Positions 6,645 through 14,473 are shown, counted from the stretch's first letter. The stretch: DNA of 17,800 nt from Oscillibacter sp. CAG:241 (GCA_000435975.1 FR884133.1:1-17800), one strand, 5' to 3'. Made by a program: numbers and translations. The notes: generated from the letters alone by a model not told the origin.

Positions 6645-6690
6645 AAACAGGACGGGGGCTTTGCTTTTCGGGAGGCAGGCCCCTGTTTTT
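6645..6690 (+). terminator. Intrinsic terminator of mgtE
   Basis: AAACAGG (6645-6651) pairs with CCTGTTT (6682-6688), with further G/C pairs inside past a small bulge, and the run TTTTT (6686-6690) follows. It lies 10 bp past the mgtE stop, so the clc gene with its own promoter is a separate unit. Confidence 0.65.
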
Positions 6691-6720
6691 GCGGAAACAG
6701 GGAATGGCTGATGTGCCGGA

Positions 6721-6749
6721 TTGACACCAAACCGTAAAGATGCTATAAA
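6721..6749 (+). promoter_or_regulatory. clc promoter
   Basis: TTGACA (6721-6726) and TATAAA (6744-6749) are separated by 17 bp. Transcription would start near 6756, so the open frame that begins with the TTG of this -35 box cannot be translated from there. Confidence 0.75.
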
Positions 6750-6825
6750 GAGACTGTCGAAAAAAGCTGGCTATAAAAGGAAGAAGATTTTTTGGGGGAA
6801 CGGGCGGAAAGGACGGCGGCAAGCG

Positions 6826-8107
6826 GTGGATAAGTGGAAAAAGACCATAATGCATATGGGAGCATACCCGGCGGCGCTGGGAAAATGGGTGCTGCTGGGC
6901 GGCATCATCGGTGTGGCCGGCGGCGTGATCGGCTCCCTGTTTCATATCGGCGTCAATTACGCCACGGCCATCCGGGGGGCGCACCCCTGGATCCTGTACC
7001 TGCTGCCGGTGGGGGGCCTTGCCATCGTGGGGCTTTACAAGCTCTGCCATCTGGAGGGCAAGGGCACCAACGCCATCATCGAGTCCGTTCACTTCGGCGA
7101 AAGCGTCCCCATTCTGCTGGTGCCGGTGATCTTCGTGTCCACCGTCATTACCCACCTGTGCGGCGGCAGCGCCGGCCGGGAGGGTGCGGCCCTTCAGATC
7201 GGCGGCGGCCTGGGCTTCCAGGCGGGCAAGCTCCTGCGCCTGGGGGAAAAGGACCTGCCCCTTGCCACCCTGTGCGGCATGAGCGGCGTGTTCTCCGCCC
7301 TGTTCGGCACGCCCCTCACCGCCACGGTGTTCGCCCTGGAGGTCATCAGCGTGGGCGTGCTGTATTACGCGGGCCTGGTGCCCTGCATCACCGCCGCCAT
7401 GGCGGCCTTCGGTGTATCCGCCCTCATGGGGGTGGAGCCCACCCGCTTCACGGTGTCCATGCCCCGGGTGACCCTGGAGCTGATGCTGCCGGTGGTGGTC
7501 CTGTCCATTCTGTGCGCCCTGGTCAGCATCCTGTTCTGCAAGGGGCTGCACTGGACGGAGCACCTGCTGACCCGCAGCTTCCGGAATCCCTGGCTGCGGG
7601 TGCTGGCCGGCGCGGCCATCCTCATCGTCCTGAGCCTGCTCACCAACGGTGACTACAACGGCGCGGGCATGGACGTCATCGCCCGGGCCCTGCGGGGGAA
7701 CGTCAGCGGCTGGGCGTGGCTGGGGGAGGTCCTTTTTTTCCCCCTTCCCCCTCTCTTGGGTGCTGTCCACCGCCGTCACCATCGGCTGCGGCTTCAAGGG
7801 CGGCGAGGTGGTGCCGTCGTTCTTCGTGGGCGCTGCCTTCGGCTGCTTCATGGGGGGGCTCCTGGGCCTGCCTGCGGGCTTTGCCGCGGCCATCGGCCTG
7901 GTGGCGGTGTTCTGCGGGGCGGTGAACTGCCCCGTGGCGTCGGTGCTGCTCAGCGTGGAGCTGTTCGGCTCTGCTGGGGCGCCCTACTTCGCCGTGGCCT
8001 GCGCCCTGAGCTATCTCCTCTCCGGCTACTGCGGCCTGTACAGCAGCCAGACCATCCTCTATTCCAAGCTCCGTGCGGAGTTCATCAACGTCCGCACCCA
8101 CGAGTGA
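6826..8107 (+). pseudogene. ClC-family chloride channel / anion-H+ antiporter, frame broken by a 31-nt block
   Basis: Two frames together encode one ClC protein. The first gives the N-terminal part, with GKGTN (78-82) where the family has GSGIP and GREGA (117-121) with the gating glutamate Glu119. The second carries TIGCGFKGGEVVPSFFVGAAFG and ends at 8107. The switch lies at 7729-7759. Removing these 31 nt gives WLGEVLSTAVTIGCGF, as in relatives, and a normal 416-aa length; losing one base from the T7 run would also join the frames but leave about ten extra residues. GTG 6826 is the preferred start (the promoter excludes 6721); ATG 6850 is possible. ClC proteins move Cl- or F- across the membrane. 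Whether the break is real, bypassed by slippage, or an assembly error cannot be told here. Confidence 0.8.
7729..7759 (+). repeat. 31-nt pyrimidine-rich block inside clc
   Basis: The block contains T7, C5, TT and C5 runs, and 28 of its 31 bases are pyrimidines. Removing it fuses the two clc frames exactly between codons GAG and GTG. It has no clear second copy, so it looks like slippage or inserted low-complexity sequence rather than a clean duplication. Confidence 0.6.
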
Positions 8108-8139
8108 CAAAAATGTAAGCTCAGACCGGGGAAATGTAA
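8105..8139 (+). promoter_or_regulatory. Response-regulator box and half-site upstream of bceA
   Basis: TGACA-AAAA-TGTAA (8105-8118) matches the TNACA-N4-TGTAA form recalled for Bce-type response regulators. A second TGTAA (8135-8139, within the repeated AAATGTAAGC) lies exactly 21 bp on, two helical turns. The first box overlaps the clc stop codon. The cognate two-component system is not in the window. Confidence 0.55.
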
Positions 8140-8172
8140 GCCCATTCGATGGCCGCGCATTTCCCCGGTCTG
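8122..8172. repeat. 15-bp perfect inverted repeat in the bceA promoter region
   Basis: Positions 8122-8136 (CAGACCGGGGAAATG) pair perfectly with 8158-8172 around a 21-nt loop. The right arm occupies the place of the missing -35 box. It could be a read-through barrier after clc, an operator, or both; no T-run follows. Confidence 0.75.
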
Positions 8173-8179
8173 CTATAAT
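8171..8179 (+). promoter_or_regulatory. Extended -10 promoter of bceAB
   Basis: TGCTATAAT (8171-8179) is a perfect extended -10. At the correct spacing the -35 position (8151-8156) reads GGCCGC, far from consensus. This design suits a promoter that needs an activator, consistent with the upstream regulator box. Confidence 0.65.
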
Positions 8180-8203
8180 AGGCCCCGTAAAGGAGGCATG
8201 GAT

Positions 8204-8968
8204 ATGCAAATTCTCAATGTAACGGGCCTGAAAAAGGTCTATACCACCCGTTTCGGCGGCAGCCAGGTCATGGCGCTGCGGCAGGTGGACTTCTCCGTGG
8301 AGGAGGGGGAATACGTGGCCATTATGGGCGAGTCCGGCTCCGGCAAGACCACCCTGCTGAATATTCTGGCGGCGCTGGATAAGCCTACCGCTGGCCGGGT
8401 GGAGCTGGACGGGCGGGACATGTCCGCCGTCCGGGAGTCCGACGCTGCGGCCTTCCGCCGGGACAACCTGGGCTTCGTGTTCCAGGAGTTCAACCTGCTG
8501 GACACCTTCACCCTGCGGGACAACATCTATCTGCCCCTGGTGCTGGCGGGGCGGCCCTGCCGGGAGCTGAAGGCCCGCCTGGATCCCATCGCCCGCCAGC
8601 TGGGCATCCTGGAGCTGCTGGACAAGTATCCCTACGAGGTGTCCGGCGGCCAGAAGCAGCGGGCCGCCGTGGCCCGGGCGCTGATCACCCATCCCCGGCT
8701 GATCCTGGCTGATGAGCCCACCGGTGCCCTGGACAGCCGCTCCACCGATGAGCTGCTGGACCTGTTCGGCCAGATCAACCGCCAGGGTCAGACCATCCTC
8801 ATGGTCACCCACTCCGTCAAGGCTGCCAGCCACGCCGGACGGGTGCTGTTCATCAAGGACGGTCAGGTGTTCCACCAGCTGTACCGCGGCCAGTGTACCG
8901 ACGAGCAGCTGTACCAGAAGATCGCGGACACCCTGACCATGCTTCAGGCAGGCGGTGACCGGGCATGA
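8204..8968 (+). CDS. bceA: ABC transporter ATP-binding protein, BceA type
   Basis: This is a 254-aa nucleotide-binding subunit of a peptide-antibiotic resistance/sensing ABC transporter. Visible motifs are Walker A GESGSGKTT (42-50), Q-loop Gln94 (FVFQEFNLL), signature VSGGQKQR (147-153), Walker B LILADEPTG (167-174) and H-loop His203. The form TTLLNILAALDKPTAG is typical of the MacB/LolD/BceA group. The start at 8204 is chosen over ATG 8198 because AAAGGAGG (8189-8196) is 7 nt from it but only 1 nt from the other. The stop overlaps the bceB start (ATGA). In known systems BceAB frees cell-wall lipid targets from bacitracin-like peptides and signals to a BceRS two-component pair. The partner permease here is frame-broken, which would leave this subunit without a complete transporter. 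Confidence 0.9.
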   Translation: MQILNVTGLKKVYTTRFGGSQVMALRQVDFSVEEGEYVAIMGESGSGKTTLLNILAALDKPTAGRVELDGRDMSAVRESDAAAFRRDNLGFVFQEFNLLDTFTLRDNIYLPLVLAGRPCRELKARLDPIARQLGILELLDKYPYEVSGGQKQRAAVARALITHPRLILADEPTGALDSRSTDELLDLFGQINRQGQTILMVTHSVKAASHAGRVLFIKDGQVFHQLYRGQCTDEQLYQKIADTLTMLQAGGDRA

Positions 8969-10994
8969 AGCTGTACCGTCATCTGGCCTGGGACGGCATC
9001 CGGAAAAACAGCCGCCTCTATGTGCCGTACCTGCTGACCGGCGTAGGCGCCGTGTCGTTTTTCTACATTCTTGTGGCCCTGGCCCGGCTGCCGGAGGGAA
9101 CCCTGCCCGGCAGCGGCTCCGTGCAGGTGATCCTGAATCTGGGCAGCTTTGTGCTGTGGGTGTTTTCTCTGCTGCTGCTGTTTTACACCCATTCCTTTCT
9201 GATCCGCCGCCGGAACCGGGAGTTTGCTCTGTACAACGTCCTGGGCATGGGCAAGGGGGACATTTCCCGCATTCTCTGCTGGGAGTCTCTGCTGTCCGGC
9301 GGCCTGTCCCTGCTGGGGGGCCTGGTCCTGGGCGTGGTGCTGAGCAAGCTGGCGGAGCTGGGCCTTATGCGGGTCATGGGCCTGGAGGCGGACATGACCT
9401 ATCGGGTGTCCGCGGGGGGCCTGCTGATGGCCCTGGGCCTGTACGGGGCCATTTACCTGCTGATCCTGCTGTCCGCTCTGCTGCGGGTCCGCCGCTCCAC
9501 CGCCATCCAGCTCATGCGCAGCGAGGCGGTGGGGGGGAAGCCGCCCCCGGCCCATTGGGGCCCGGGGGCGGCGGGAAGCCGCCCCGGGCCAATTGGGCCC
9601 TGGCGCTGCTGGGCGTTCTGCTGCTGGGGGCGGCCTACTACCTGGCTGTGTCCATCCGGGAGCCTCTGACGGCCCTGACCTGGTTCTTCGCCGCCGTGCT
9701 GATGGTCATCGCCGCCACCTATCTGCTGTTTATCTCCGGCTCCGTGACCCTGTGCCGCCTGCTGCAAAGGAATCCCCGGTTCTATTACCGGAAGCGGCAT
9801 TTCGTGTCCGTTTCCTCCCTGGTCTACCGCATGAAGCGCAACGGCGCAGGCCTTGCCTCCATCTGCATCCTGGGCACTATGGTGCTGGTGATGCTCTCCT
9901 CCACCACCTGCCTGTATTTCGGCGCGGAGGACTCCCTCCGTACCCGCTATCCCCGGGCGGAGAACGTTACTGTCTGGTACACGGACCGGGAGGACCTGTA
10001 CCGGGACCACTCCGACCTGCACGCCGCCGTCGTCACTGCCGCCCGCAGCCGTGGCGCGCAGATGCAGGACCTGCGGGAGTACCGTTCCTCCTCCTCGGCG
10101 CTGACTGTTCGCAACGGCGTCCTGCAGGGCGCAGGCGGCAGCATCAGCGATGCCGTTCAGTTCACCGCCATCCCCCTGTCGGACTACAACGCCGCCATGG
10201 GCGCCCGTCTGACCCTGTCCCCGGGCCAGGTGTATATCTGCCATGGCCGGTCCGACTACCGGGAGAGCACCCTGTCCTTCCCCGGCGGCGCTGTCTGGCA
10301 GGTGAAGGGCCTGGTGGACAACCTGGCCTCCGGCGGCGACTCCGCCAGCATCGTCACCCAGCTGACGGCCATCGTCCCCGACGAGGAAATAGCGGACATG
10401 GACCGCCTGATGGAGGGCATGAACACCGGCGTGTCCCGCAGCTGGAGCTGCGGCTTCGACCTGGGTCAGGAGCCTGCCCGGGACGGGGGCGACCCTGTGG
10501 CCGCCGCCATCCGGGAGGCGCTGGAGTCCCGGCAGGACGATATCCGCTTCGACGTGGAATCCCTGTCGGAGAATCGCGACGATTTCTACGGGTCCTACGG
10601 AAGCCTCTTCTTCCTGGGCATCCTGCTGAGCGTGGGCTTCTCTCTGGCTGCGGTGCTCATCATCTATTACAAGCAGATATCCGAGGGCTACGAGGACCAG
10701 GCCCGCTTTGACATCATGCAGAAGGTGGGCATGACCCGCCGGGACATCCGTTCCAGCATCAACAGTCAGCTGCTGCTGGTATTCTTCCTGCCGCTGCTGC
10801 TGGCGGGACTGCACCTGGTCTTCGCCTTCCCCTTTGTCCATAAGCTGCTGCTTCTGTTCAACCTCTGGAACACCCGCCTGCTGGTGGGCACCACCGCCGC
10901 CAGCTTCCTGGCCTTTGCGGTGCTGTACACCCTGGTGTACCGCGCCACCTCCACTGCCTACTACCACATCGTCAGCGACGGAGGGGACCGCTGA
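8965..10994 (+). pseudogene. bceB: BceB-type ABC permease, frame broken by a 38-bp tandem duplication
   Basis: The first frame (8965 on) gives residues 1-191 with four membrane segments and the FtsX-like motif RNREFALYNVLGMGKGDISRIL. After AVGGKPP it turns into a family-unlike tail ending at 9669. The family sequence continues in another frame from GKPPRANWALALLGVLLLGA to the stop at 10994: large extracellular domain (about 300-520) and last membrane segments with the second FtsX-like motif MQKVGMTRRDIRSSI. Removing one 38-bp unit (9535-9572) joins the frames exactly and gives a 663-aa protein, normal for BceB. Duplicated copies lie at 9535-9561 and 9573-9599. BceB is the membrane part that recognises the peptide and touches the sensor kinase. 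As written the gene cannot make a full permease. Confidence 0.85.
9535..9599 (+). repeat. 38-bp-period imperfect tandem duplication in bceB
   Basis: Copies 9535-9561 and 9573-9599 match at 24 of 27 bases (both begin GGGAAGCCGCCC). The period of 38 shifts the frame. The sequence is very GC-rich, and a G7 run (9531-9537) sits at the left edge. Confidence 0.8.
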
Positions 10995-11156
10995 TGCGCC
11001 GGGCCGCGTATCAGGCGGTGTTGTGGTGCGGCGGCGCGGTAACGGTGCTGCTGGCGGCGGCCGCCGCCATGACCGTGTCCCTTACGGACCGCCCGCTCCG
11101 GAAGCTGCATGACCGTGTCCCTTACGGACCGCCTGCTCCGGAAGCTGGAGCCATAA
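10994..11156 (+). pseudogene. Possible small membrane protein after bceB, broken by a 40-bp tandem duplication
   Basis: The ATG overlaps the bceB stop (TGATG), suggesting coupled translation. With one 40-bp unit removed the frame ends at TAA 11154-11156 and encodes 40 residues: MRRAAYQAVLWCGG, a hydrophobic stretch (AVTVLLAAAAAM), then a short basic tail ending RLLRKLEP. This would be a single-pass membrane peptide. With both units present the frame shifts and runs on through the terminator and into sequence antisense to the cardiolipin synthase gene, which is not credible as a protein. I do not recognise a family. Its function is unknown; its position suggests a role with the BceAB transporter, but it may also be a chance frame. 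Confidence 0.4.
11068..11147 (+). repeat. 40-bp near-perfect tandem duplication
   Basis: Units 11068-11107 and 11108-11147 are directly adjacent and differ at one base (C11094 versus T11134). Both begin CATGACCGTGTCCCTTACGG. Forty is not a multiple of three. Confidence 0.95.
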
Positions 11157-11193
11157 AAAATCAACCCCGGAGGCATTCTGCCTCCGGGGTTGA
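11155..11193 (-). terminator. Intrinsic terminator (leftward)
   Basis: Arms 11161-11175 and 11179-11193 are perfect 15-bp complements (TCAACCCCGGAGGCA) around TTC. On the minus strand the hairpin is followed by six T (11155-11160 read as A on plus), making a canonical terminator for the cardiolipin synthase unit. In the plus direction it lacks a T-run but may still halt the bceAB transcript. Confidence 0.8.
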
Positions 11194-11250
11194 ACGCTGT
11201 TGTAAACGCCTCGCAGAGCTTGCCGCCCGCAGGCGGCAGACTGCAATTTT

Positions 11251-11279
11251 TATCAAAAAAAGCAGGGCTTTTTTTGATA
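11251..11279. terminator. A/T-rich hairpin touching the cardiolipin synthase stop
   Basis: TATCAAAAAAAGC (11251-11263) pairs perfectly with GCTTTTTTTGATA (11267-11279) around AGG. It ends one base before the stop codon of the leftward gene. Another small hairpin, TGCCGCC/GGCGGCA (11221-11227/11232-11238), lies beyond it. Together with 11155-11193 these make a layered stop. Confidence 0.55.
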
Positions 11280-11280
11280 T

Positions 11281-12834
11281 TTACATCCACATGGCAAAGG
11301 GCCGCAGCAGGCCGCCCAGCACTCTGTGCAGCAGGGGCCGGTGCTCCCAGTCCGCCCGGGTCACCTGCCGGGACTTTTCCATAATGCCGTCCATGTCCTC
11401 CAGCAGTGTCTCCATGGCCGGCGCGCCGTACAGCAGGGTGCCGCACTCGAAGTGCAGCTGGAAGCTGCGGTAGTCCATGTTCACGGACCCCACGAACGCC
11501 GCCTCCCGGTCCGCCAACACGGTTTTCCCGTGCAGCAGCCCCGGGGTGAACCGATAGATCTTCACGCCGTGGTTCAGCAGCTCCCCGAAATAGCTCTCCG
11601 CCACCATAAAGGCGAACTTGTGGTCCGGGATGCCGGGCATCATCAGCCGCACGTCCACGCCGCTGCCGGCGGCCATGCACAGGGCCTTCTCCATGGACTC
11701 GTCAATGGCCAGATACGGCGAGGTGATGTACACCATGTGCTTGGCCCCGCCGATCAGCTGCAGAAACGCGTCCTCGGCAGAGGACACTGGGTTGCTGTCC
11801 GGCCCGTCCGCGATGGGCTGCACAAAGCCCTGCCCCGCCGCGCTGCTCTGGGGCCGGTAATAGTCGTGCTCCTGCTGCAGGGAGCCGCCCATGCGCTCCC
11901 ACATATAGATGAACTCCCGGGTCAGAGTCCAGCAGGCCTGGCCCTCCAGCCGGATGCCGTCATCCTTCCAATAGCCGAACCGCTCGGTGATGTTGGCGTA
12001 CTCGTCGGCGATATTGGCCCCGCCGGTATAGGCGGTGTCCCCGTCGATGCAGGCGATCTTCCGGTGGTCCCGATAGTTGAAGTACAGCCGGTTCACATAG
12101 TGGTGCACCGGGTTGAAGATCAGCACCTCCGCCCCAATGCGCCGCAGCTCCTCCACGGCCTCCTCGGGCATGCGCATCATGCTGCCAAAGTCGTCGAACA
12201 GCACCTTGATCTCCACGCCCTGTCCGGCCTTCCGCCGGAAAATATCCATCAGCCGGTCCCACAGCTGCCCCTCGGCCATGATGTAAAACTCCATGAAAAT
12301 GAAGTGCTCCGCCTGCTCCATGCGCTCCAGCATGTCCTCCAGATACGCCTCGCCGGTGGGCAGATACACGGCCCCGGTGCCGGTGTACAGGGGGAAGCCC
12401 TGCCGGTCCAGATATGCCGCCAGGCGTCCCCACTCCGGGTGCTCCCGCCGCAGCTTCTCCACCTGGAGGCGGCTGGCCTCCCGCCGGGCCTCGGATTCCT
12501 GGGGCCTGGGCAGCTTTTTCAGGTCCAGCCGCTTCTGGGGATGGTCCCCGTTCCACAGCCAGTACAGGATCAGCCCCACCACCGGCACCGTCAGGATCAG
12601 CAGAGTCCAGCCCAGCTTATACGAGCTGCCGCCGGGCCGGCTGTTGATGCGGAAGGCATAGGCCAGAGCCAGCAGCTCCAGCACTGTGTACGCCATAGCC
12701 ATCCGCTGCCGCAGCAGATCGCTGAGAAACAGCACCAGCGCGATCTGGGCCAGCAGCAGCACCGCCACCAGTCCCAGCCGCAGCGCCGCGGATATGCGCC
12801 GCTCTGTCTTTTGCTGCACATGTGGTTTCTTCAC
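11281..12834 (-). CDS. cls: Cardiolipin synthase, phospholipase D family
   Basis: The 517-aa membrane enzyme joins two phosphatidylglycerol molecules into cardiolipin, releasing glycerol. Hydrophobic segments at about 16-40, 46-63 and 74-95 form the N-terminal anchor (PLDc_N type, ending LILYWLWNGDHPQKR). Both HKD catalytic motifs are present: His257-Lys259-Asp264 (HRKIACID, followed by GGANIADEY) and His435-Lys437-Asp442 (HGKTVLAD, followed by GSVNMDYRS). Length is usual for bacterial ClsA-like enzymes. The start is GTG, with AAGGA and a further GGAGG upstream. It is the last gene of the leftward run, ending at two hairpins. Cardiolipin content affects resistance to membrane-active peptides, but a link to the bceAB genes next door is only a thought. 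Confidence 0.93.
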   Translation of the reverse strand: MKKPHVQQKTERRISAALRLGLVAVLLLAQIALVLFLSDLLRQRMAMAYTVLELLALAYAFRINSRPGGSSYKLGWTLLILTVPVVGLILYWLWNGDHPQKRLDLKKLPRPQESEARREASRLQVEKLRREHPEWGRLAAYLDRQGFPLYTGTGAVYLPTGEAYLEDMLERMEQAEHFIFMEFYIMAEGQLWDRLMDIFRRKAGQGVEIKVLFDDFGSMMRMPEEAVEELRRIGAEVLIFNPVHHYVNRLYFNYRDHRKIACIDGDTAYTGGANIADEYANITERFGYWKDDGIRLEGQACWTLTREFIYMWERMGGSLQQEHDYYRPQSSAAGQGFVQPIADGPDSNPVSSAEDAFLQLIGGAKHMVYITSPYLAIDESMEKALCMAAGSGVDVRLMMPGIPDHKFAFMVAESYFGELLNHGVKIYRFTPGLLHGKTVLADREAAFVGSVNMDYRSFQLHFECGTLLYGAPAMETLLEDMDGIMEKSRQVTRADWEHRPLLHRVLGGLLRPFAMWM

Positions 12835-12942
12835 CGGAAATCCTTCCTCCTTTCCCGCTGTCCCCGCCGTCCATCGGCGGTGTATGGGTATCTAAGGGTG
12901 TCTGTTTTGCGGCCCGCTGAGGGCAGCGAGCTCTACAGCCTT

Positions 12943-12986
12943 GGCTCTCCCTCTGGGAGAGCTGTCGGCGCAGCCGACTGAGAGGG
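12943..12986. repeat. Dispersed double-hairpin intergenic repeat
   Basis: GCTCTCCC (12944-12951) pairs with GGGAGAGC (12955-12962), and GTCGGC (12964-12969) pairs with GCCGAC (12973-12978); CTGAGAGGGC follows. This form is, from memory, a recurrent intergenic repeat in Oscillospirales genomes. It lies downstream of pncB and upstream of cls on the minus strand and may work as an mRNA-end or processing structure. Confidence 0.6.
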
Positions 12987-13021
12987 CCTGTAGGGACGGA
13001 CAAACCCCGTTCGCCCGCAGG

Positions 13022-14473
13022 TCACTGCTGAGAGGACCGCAGCAGCTCCTGCTGAATGTCCCACAGCTTCCGGGACAGGTCTACCACATACTTGTGGGGA
13101 TAATCGAACCGCTTCACCTCGTCCCACAGGGTGTCCACCTGCTGGCGGCAATAGGCCTGGATCTCCGGCAGGGAAGGGGAGTCATACACCCGCTTGCCGT
13201 TGAGGAAAATAGGCACCAGCAGCTCCCGAGCCGTGAAGTTGTACACGGTTTTCTTTTTCCAGGTGGCCATGGGGTCGAAGATCTCCATGTCCTGGCTGTC
13301 GTCCACCGTCTCGTCGTGGAGGGTGATCAGGTCGGCAATGGCCTTGCCGGTATCCCGGCCATAGAAGCGGTAGACCTTCTTGAAGTGGGGGATGGTGATC
13401 TTCTCCACGTTTTCACTGACCTTGATCTTGGGGATGATGTTTCCCTCATCGTCCTCCACCGCCGCCAGCTTGTATACGCCGCCGAACACCGGCTCGGACC
13501 GGGCGGTGATCATCCGCTCACCCACGCCGAACATATCGATCTGGGCGCCCTGCAAAAACAGATCCTGGATCAGATACTCGTCCAGGGAGTTGGACACGGT
13601 GATTTTGCATTCGGTCCACCCGGCGTCGTCCAGCATCTTCCGGGCCTTCCGGGTCAGATACGCCATGTCGCCGGAGTCCAGCCGGATGCCGCACTTGGTG
13701 ATGCCCATGGGCTTGAGCACCTCATTGAAGGCCCGGATGGCGTTGGGCACGCCGGATTTCAGGGTGTTGTAGGTATCCACCAGCAGCGTGGCGTTGGTGG
13801 GGTAAATTTCGCAGTACGTCTTGAAAGCATCATACTCCGTGTCGAACATCTGCACCCAGGCGTGAGCCATGGTGCCCCCGGCGGGCACGCCGTACAGCTG
13901 GTCGGAGATGGTGCAGGCGGTGCCGCCGCAGCCGCCGATATACGCGGCCCGTGCGCCGATGATGGCGGCGTCGGCGCCCTGGGCTCGGCGGGAGCCGAAC
14001 TCCAGCACCGTGCGGCCCCGTGCAGCCCGGACGATGCGGTTGGCCTTGGTGGCAATGAGGCTCTGGTGGTTGATGGTCAGCAGGGTAAAGGTCTCGATAA
14101 GCTGTGCTTCAATGGCCGGAGCCCGCACCACCACCAGGGGCTCCTTGGGGAACACCGGGGTCCCCTCCGGCACGGCGTAAATGTCGCCGGTAAACCGGAA
14201 ATTGGCCAGATATTCCAGAAATTCCTCGCAGAACAGGTTCCGCCCCCGAAGATACGCAATGTCCTCCTGGGTGAAGTGCAGGTTCTCGATGTAGTCGATC
14301 AGCTGCTCCAGGCCCGCGGCGATGGCAAAGCCACCCTGGTCCGGCACCCGGCGGAAGAACACGTCAAAATACGTGATCTTATCCTTGAAGCCGTTCTCGA
14401 AATACCCGTTGCCCATGGTCAGCTCATAAAAGTCGCAGAGCATGGTCATGTTCAGCTTTTCCTCAATGTTCAT
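13022..14473 (-). CDS. pncB: Nicotinate phosphoribosyltransferase
   Basis: The 483-aa cytosolic enzyme makes nicotinate mononucleotide from nicotinate and PRPP with ATP, the first step of NAD salvage. Family features are the N-terminal LCDFYELTMGNGYF (12-25), FFRRVPDQGGFAIAAG (39-54), EFGSRRAQGADAA (158-170), GGTMAHAWVQMF with the likely phospho-accepting His204, the PRPP-region IRLDSGDMAYL, and FGVGERMITA. Length matches the long bacterial form. The ATG at 14473 has GAGG 9 nt upstream. It follows the MBL-fold gene by 83 bp on the same strand; a possible internal promoter lies in that gap. No riboswitch or NadR/NrtR-like operator was recognised. Confidence 0.95.
   Translation of the reverse strand: MNIEEKLNMTMLCDFYELTMGNGYFENGFKDKITYFDVFFRRVPDQGGFAIAAGLEQLIDYIENLHFTQEDIAYLRGRNLFCEEFLEYLANFRFTGDIYAVPEGTPVFPKEPLVVVRAPAIEAQLIETFTLLTINHQSLIATKANRIVRAARGRTVLEFGSRRAQGADAAIIGARAAYIGGCGGTACTISDQLYGVPAGGTMAHAWVQMFDTEYDAFKTYCEIYPTNATLLVDTYNTLKSGVPNAIRAFNEVLKPMGITKCGIRLDSGDMAYLTRKARKMLDDAGWTECKITVSNSLDEYLIQDLFLQGAQIDMFGVGERMITARSEPVFGGVYKLAAVEDDEGNIIPKIKVSENVEKITIPHFKKVYRFYGRDTGKAIADLITLHDETVDDSQDMEIFDPMATWKKKTVYNFTARELLVPIFLNGKRVYDSPSLPEIQAYCRQQVDTLWDEVKRFDYPHKYVVDLSRKLWDIQQELLRSSQQ

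Noticed and set aside
6742..6778. Insertion-sequence end suggested by AGACTGTCGAAAAAA near the clc promoter
   Set aside because: No matching inverted end, transposase or target duplication is visible nearby.
6721..6825. Upstream TTG start for clc
   Set aside because: That TTG is the start of a -35 box of a good promoter, so the mRNA begins about 35 nt later.
6592..7893. 433-codon minus-strand frame over clc
   Set aside because: Composition (Gly, His, Gln, Ala) is that of a GC-rich shadow, and clc itself carries clear family motifs.
9528..9600. Programmed ribosomal frameshift in bceB
   Set aside because: The break is fully explained by a 38-bp duplicate unit; frameshifting would still leave a long family-unlike stretch.
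9453..10967. 504-codon open frame on the minus strand
   Set aside because: Antisense to bceB; rich in Gly, Gln and Ala with no recognisable domain.
11326..12981. 551-codon plus-strand frame over cls
   Set aside because: Antisense to cardiolipin synthase, which has both HKD motifs.
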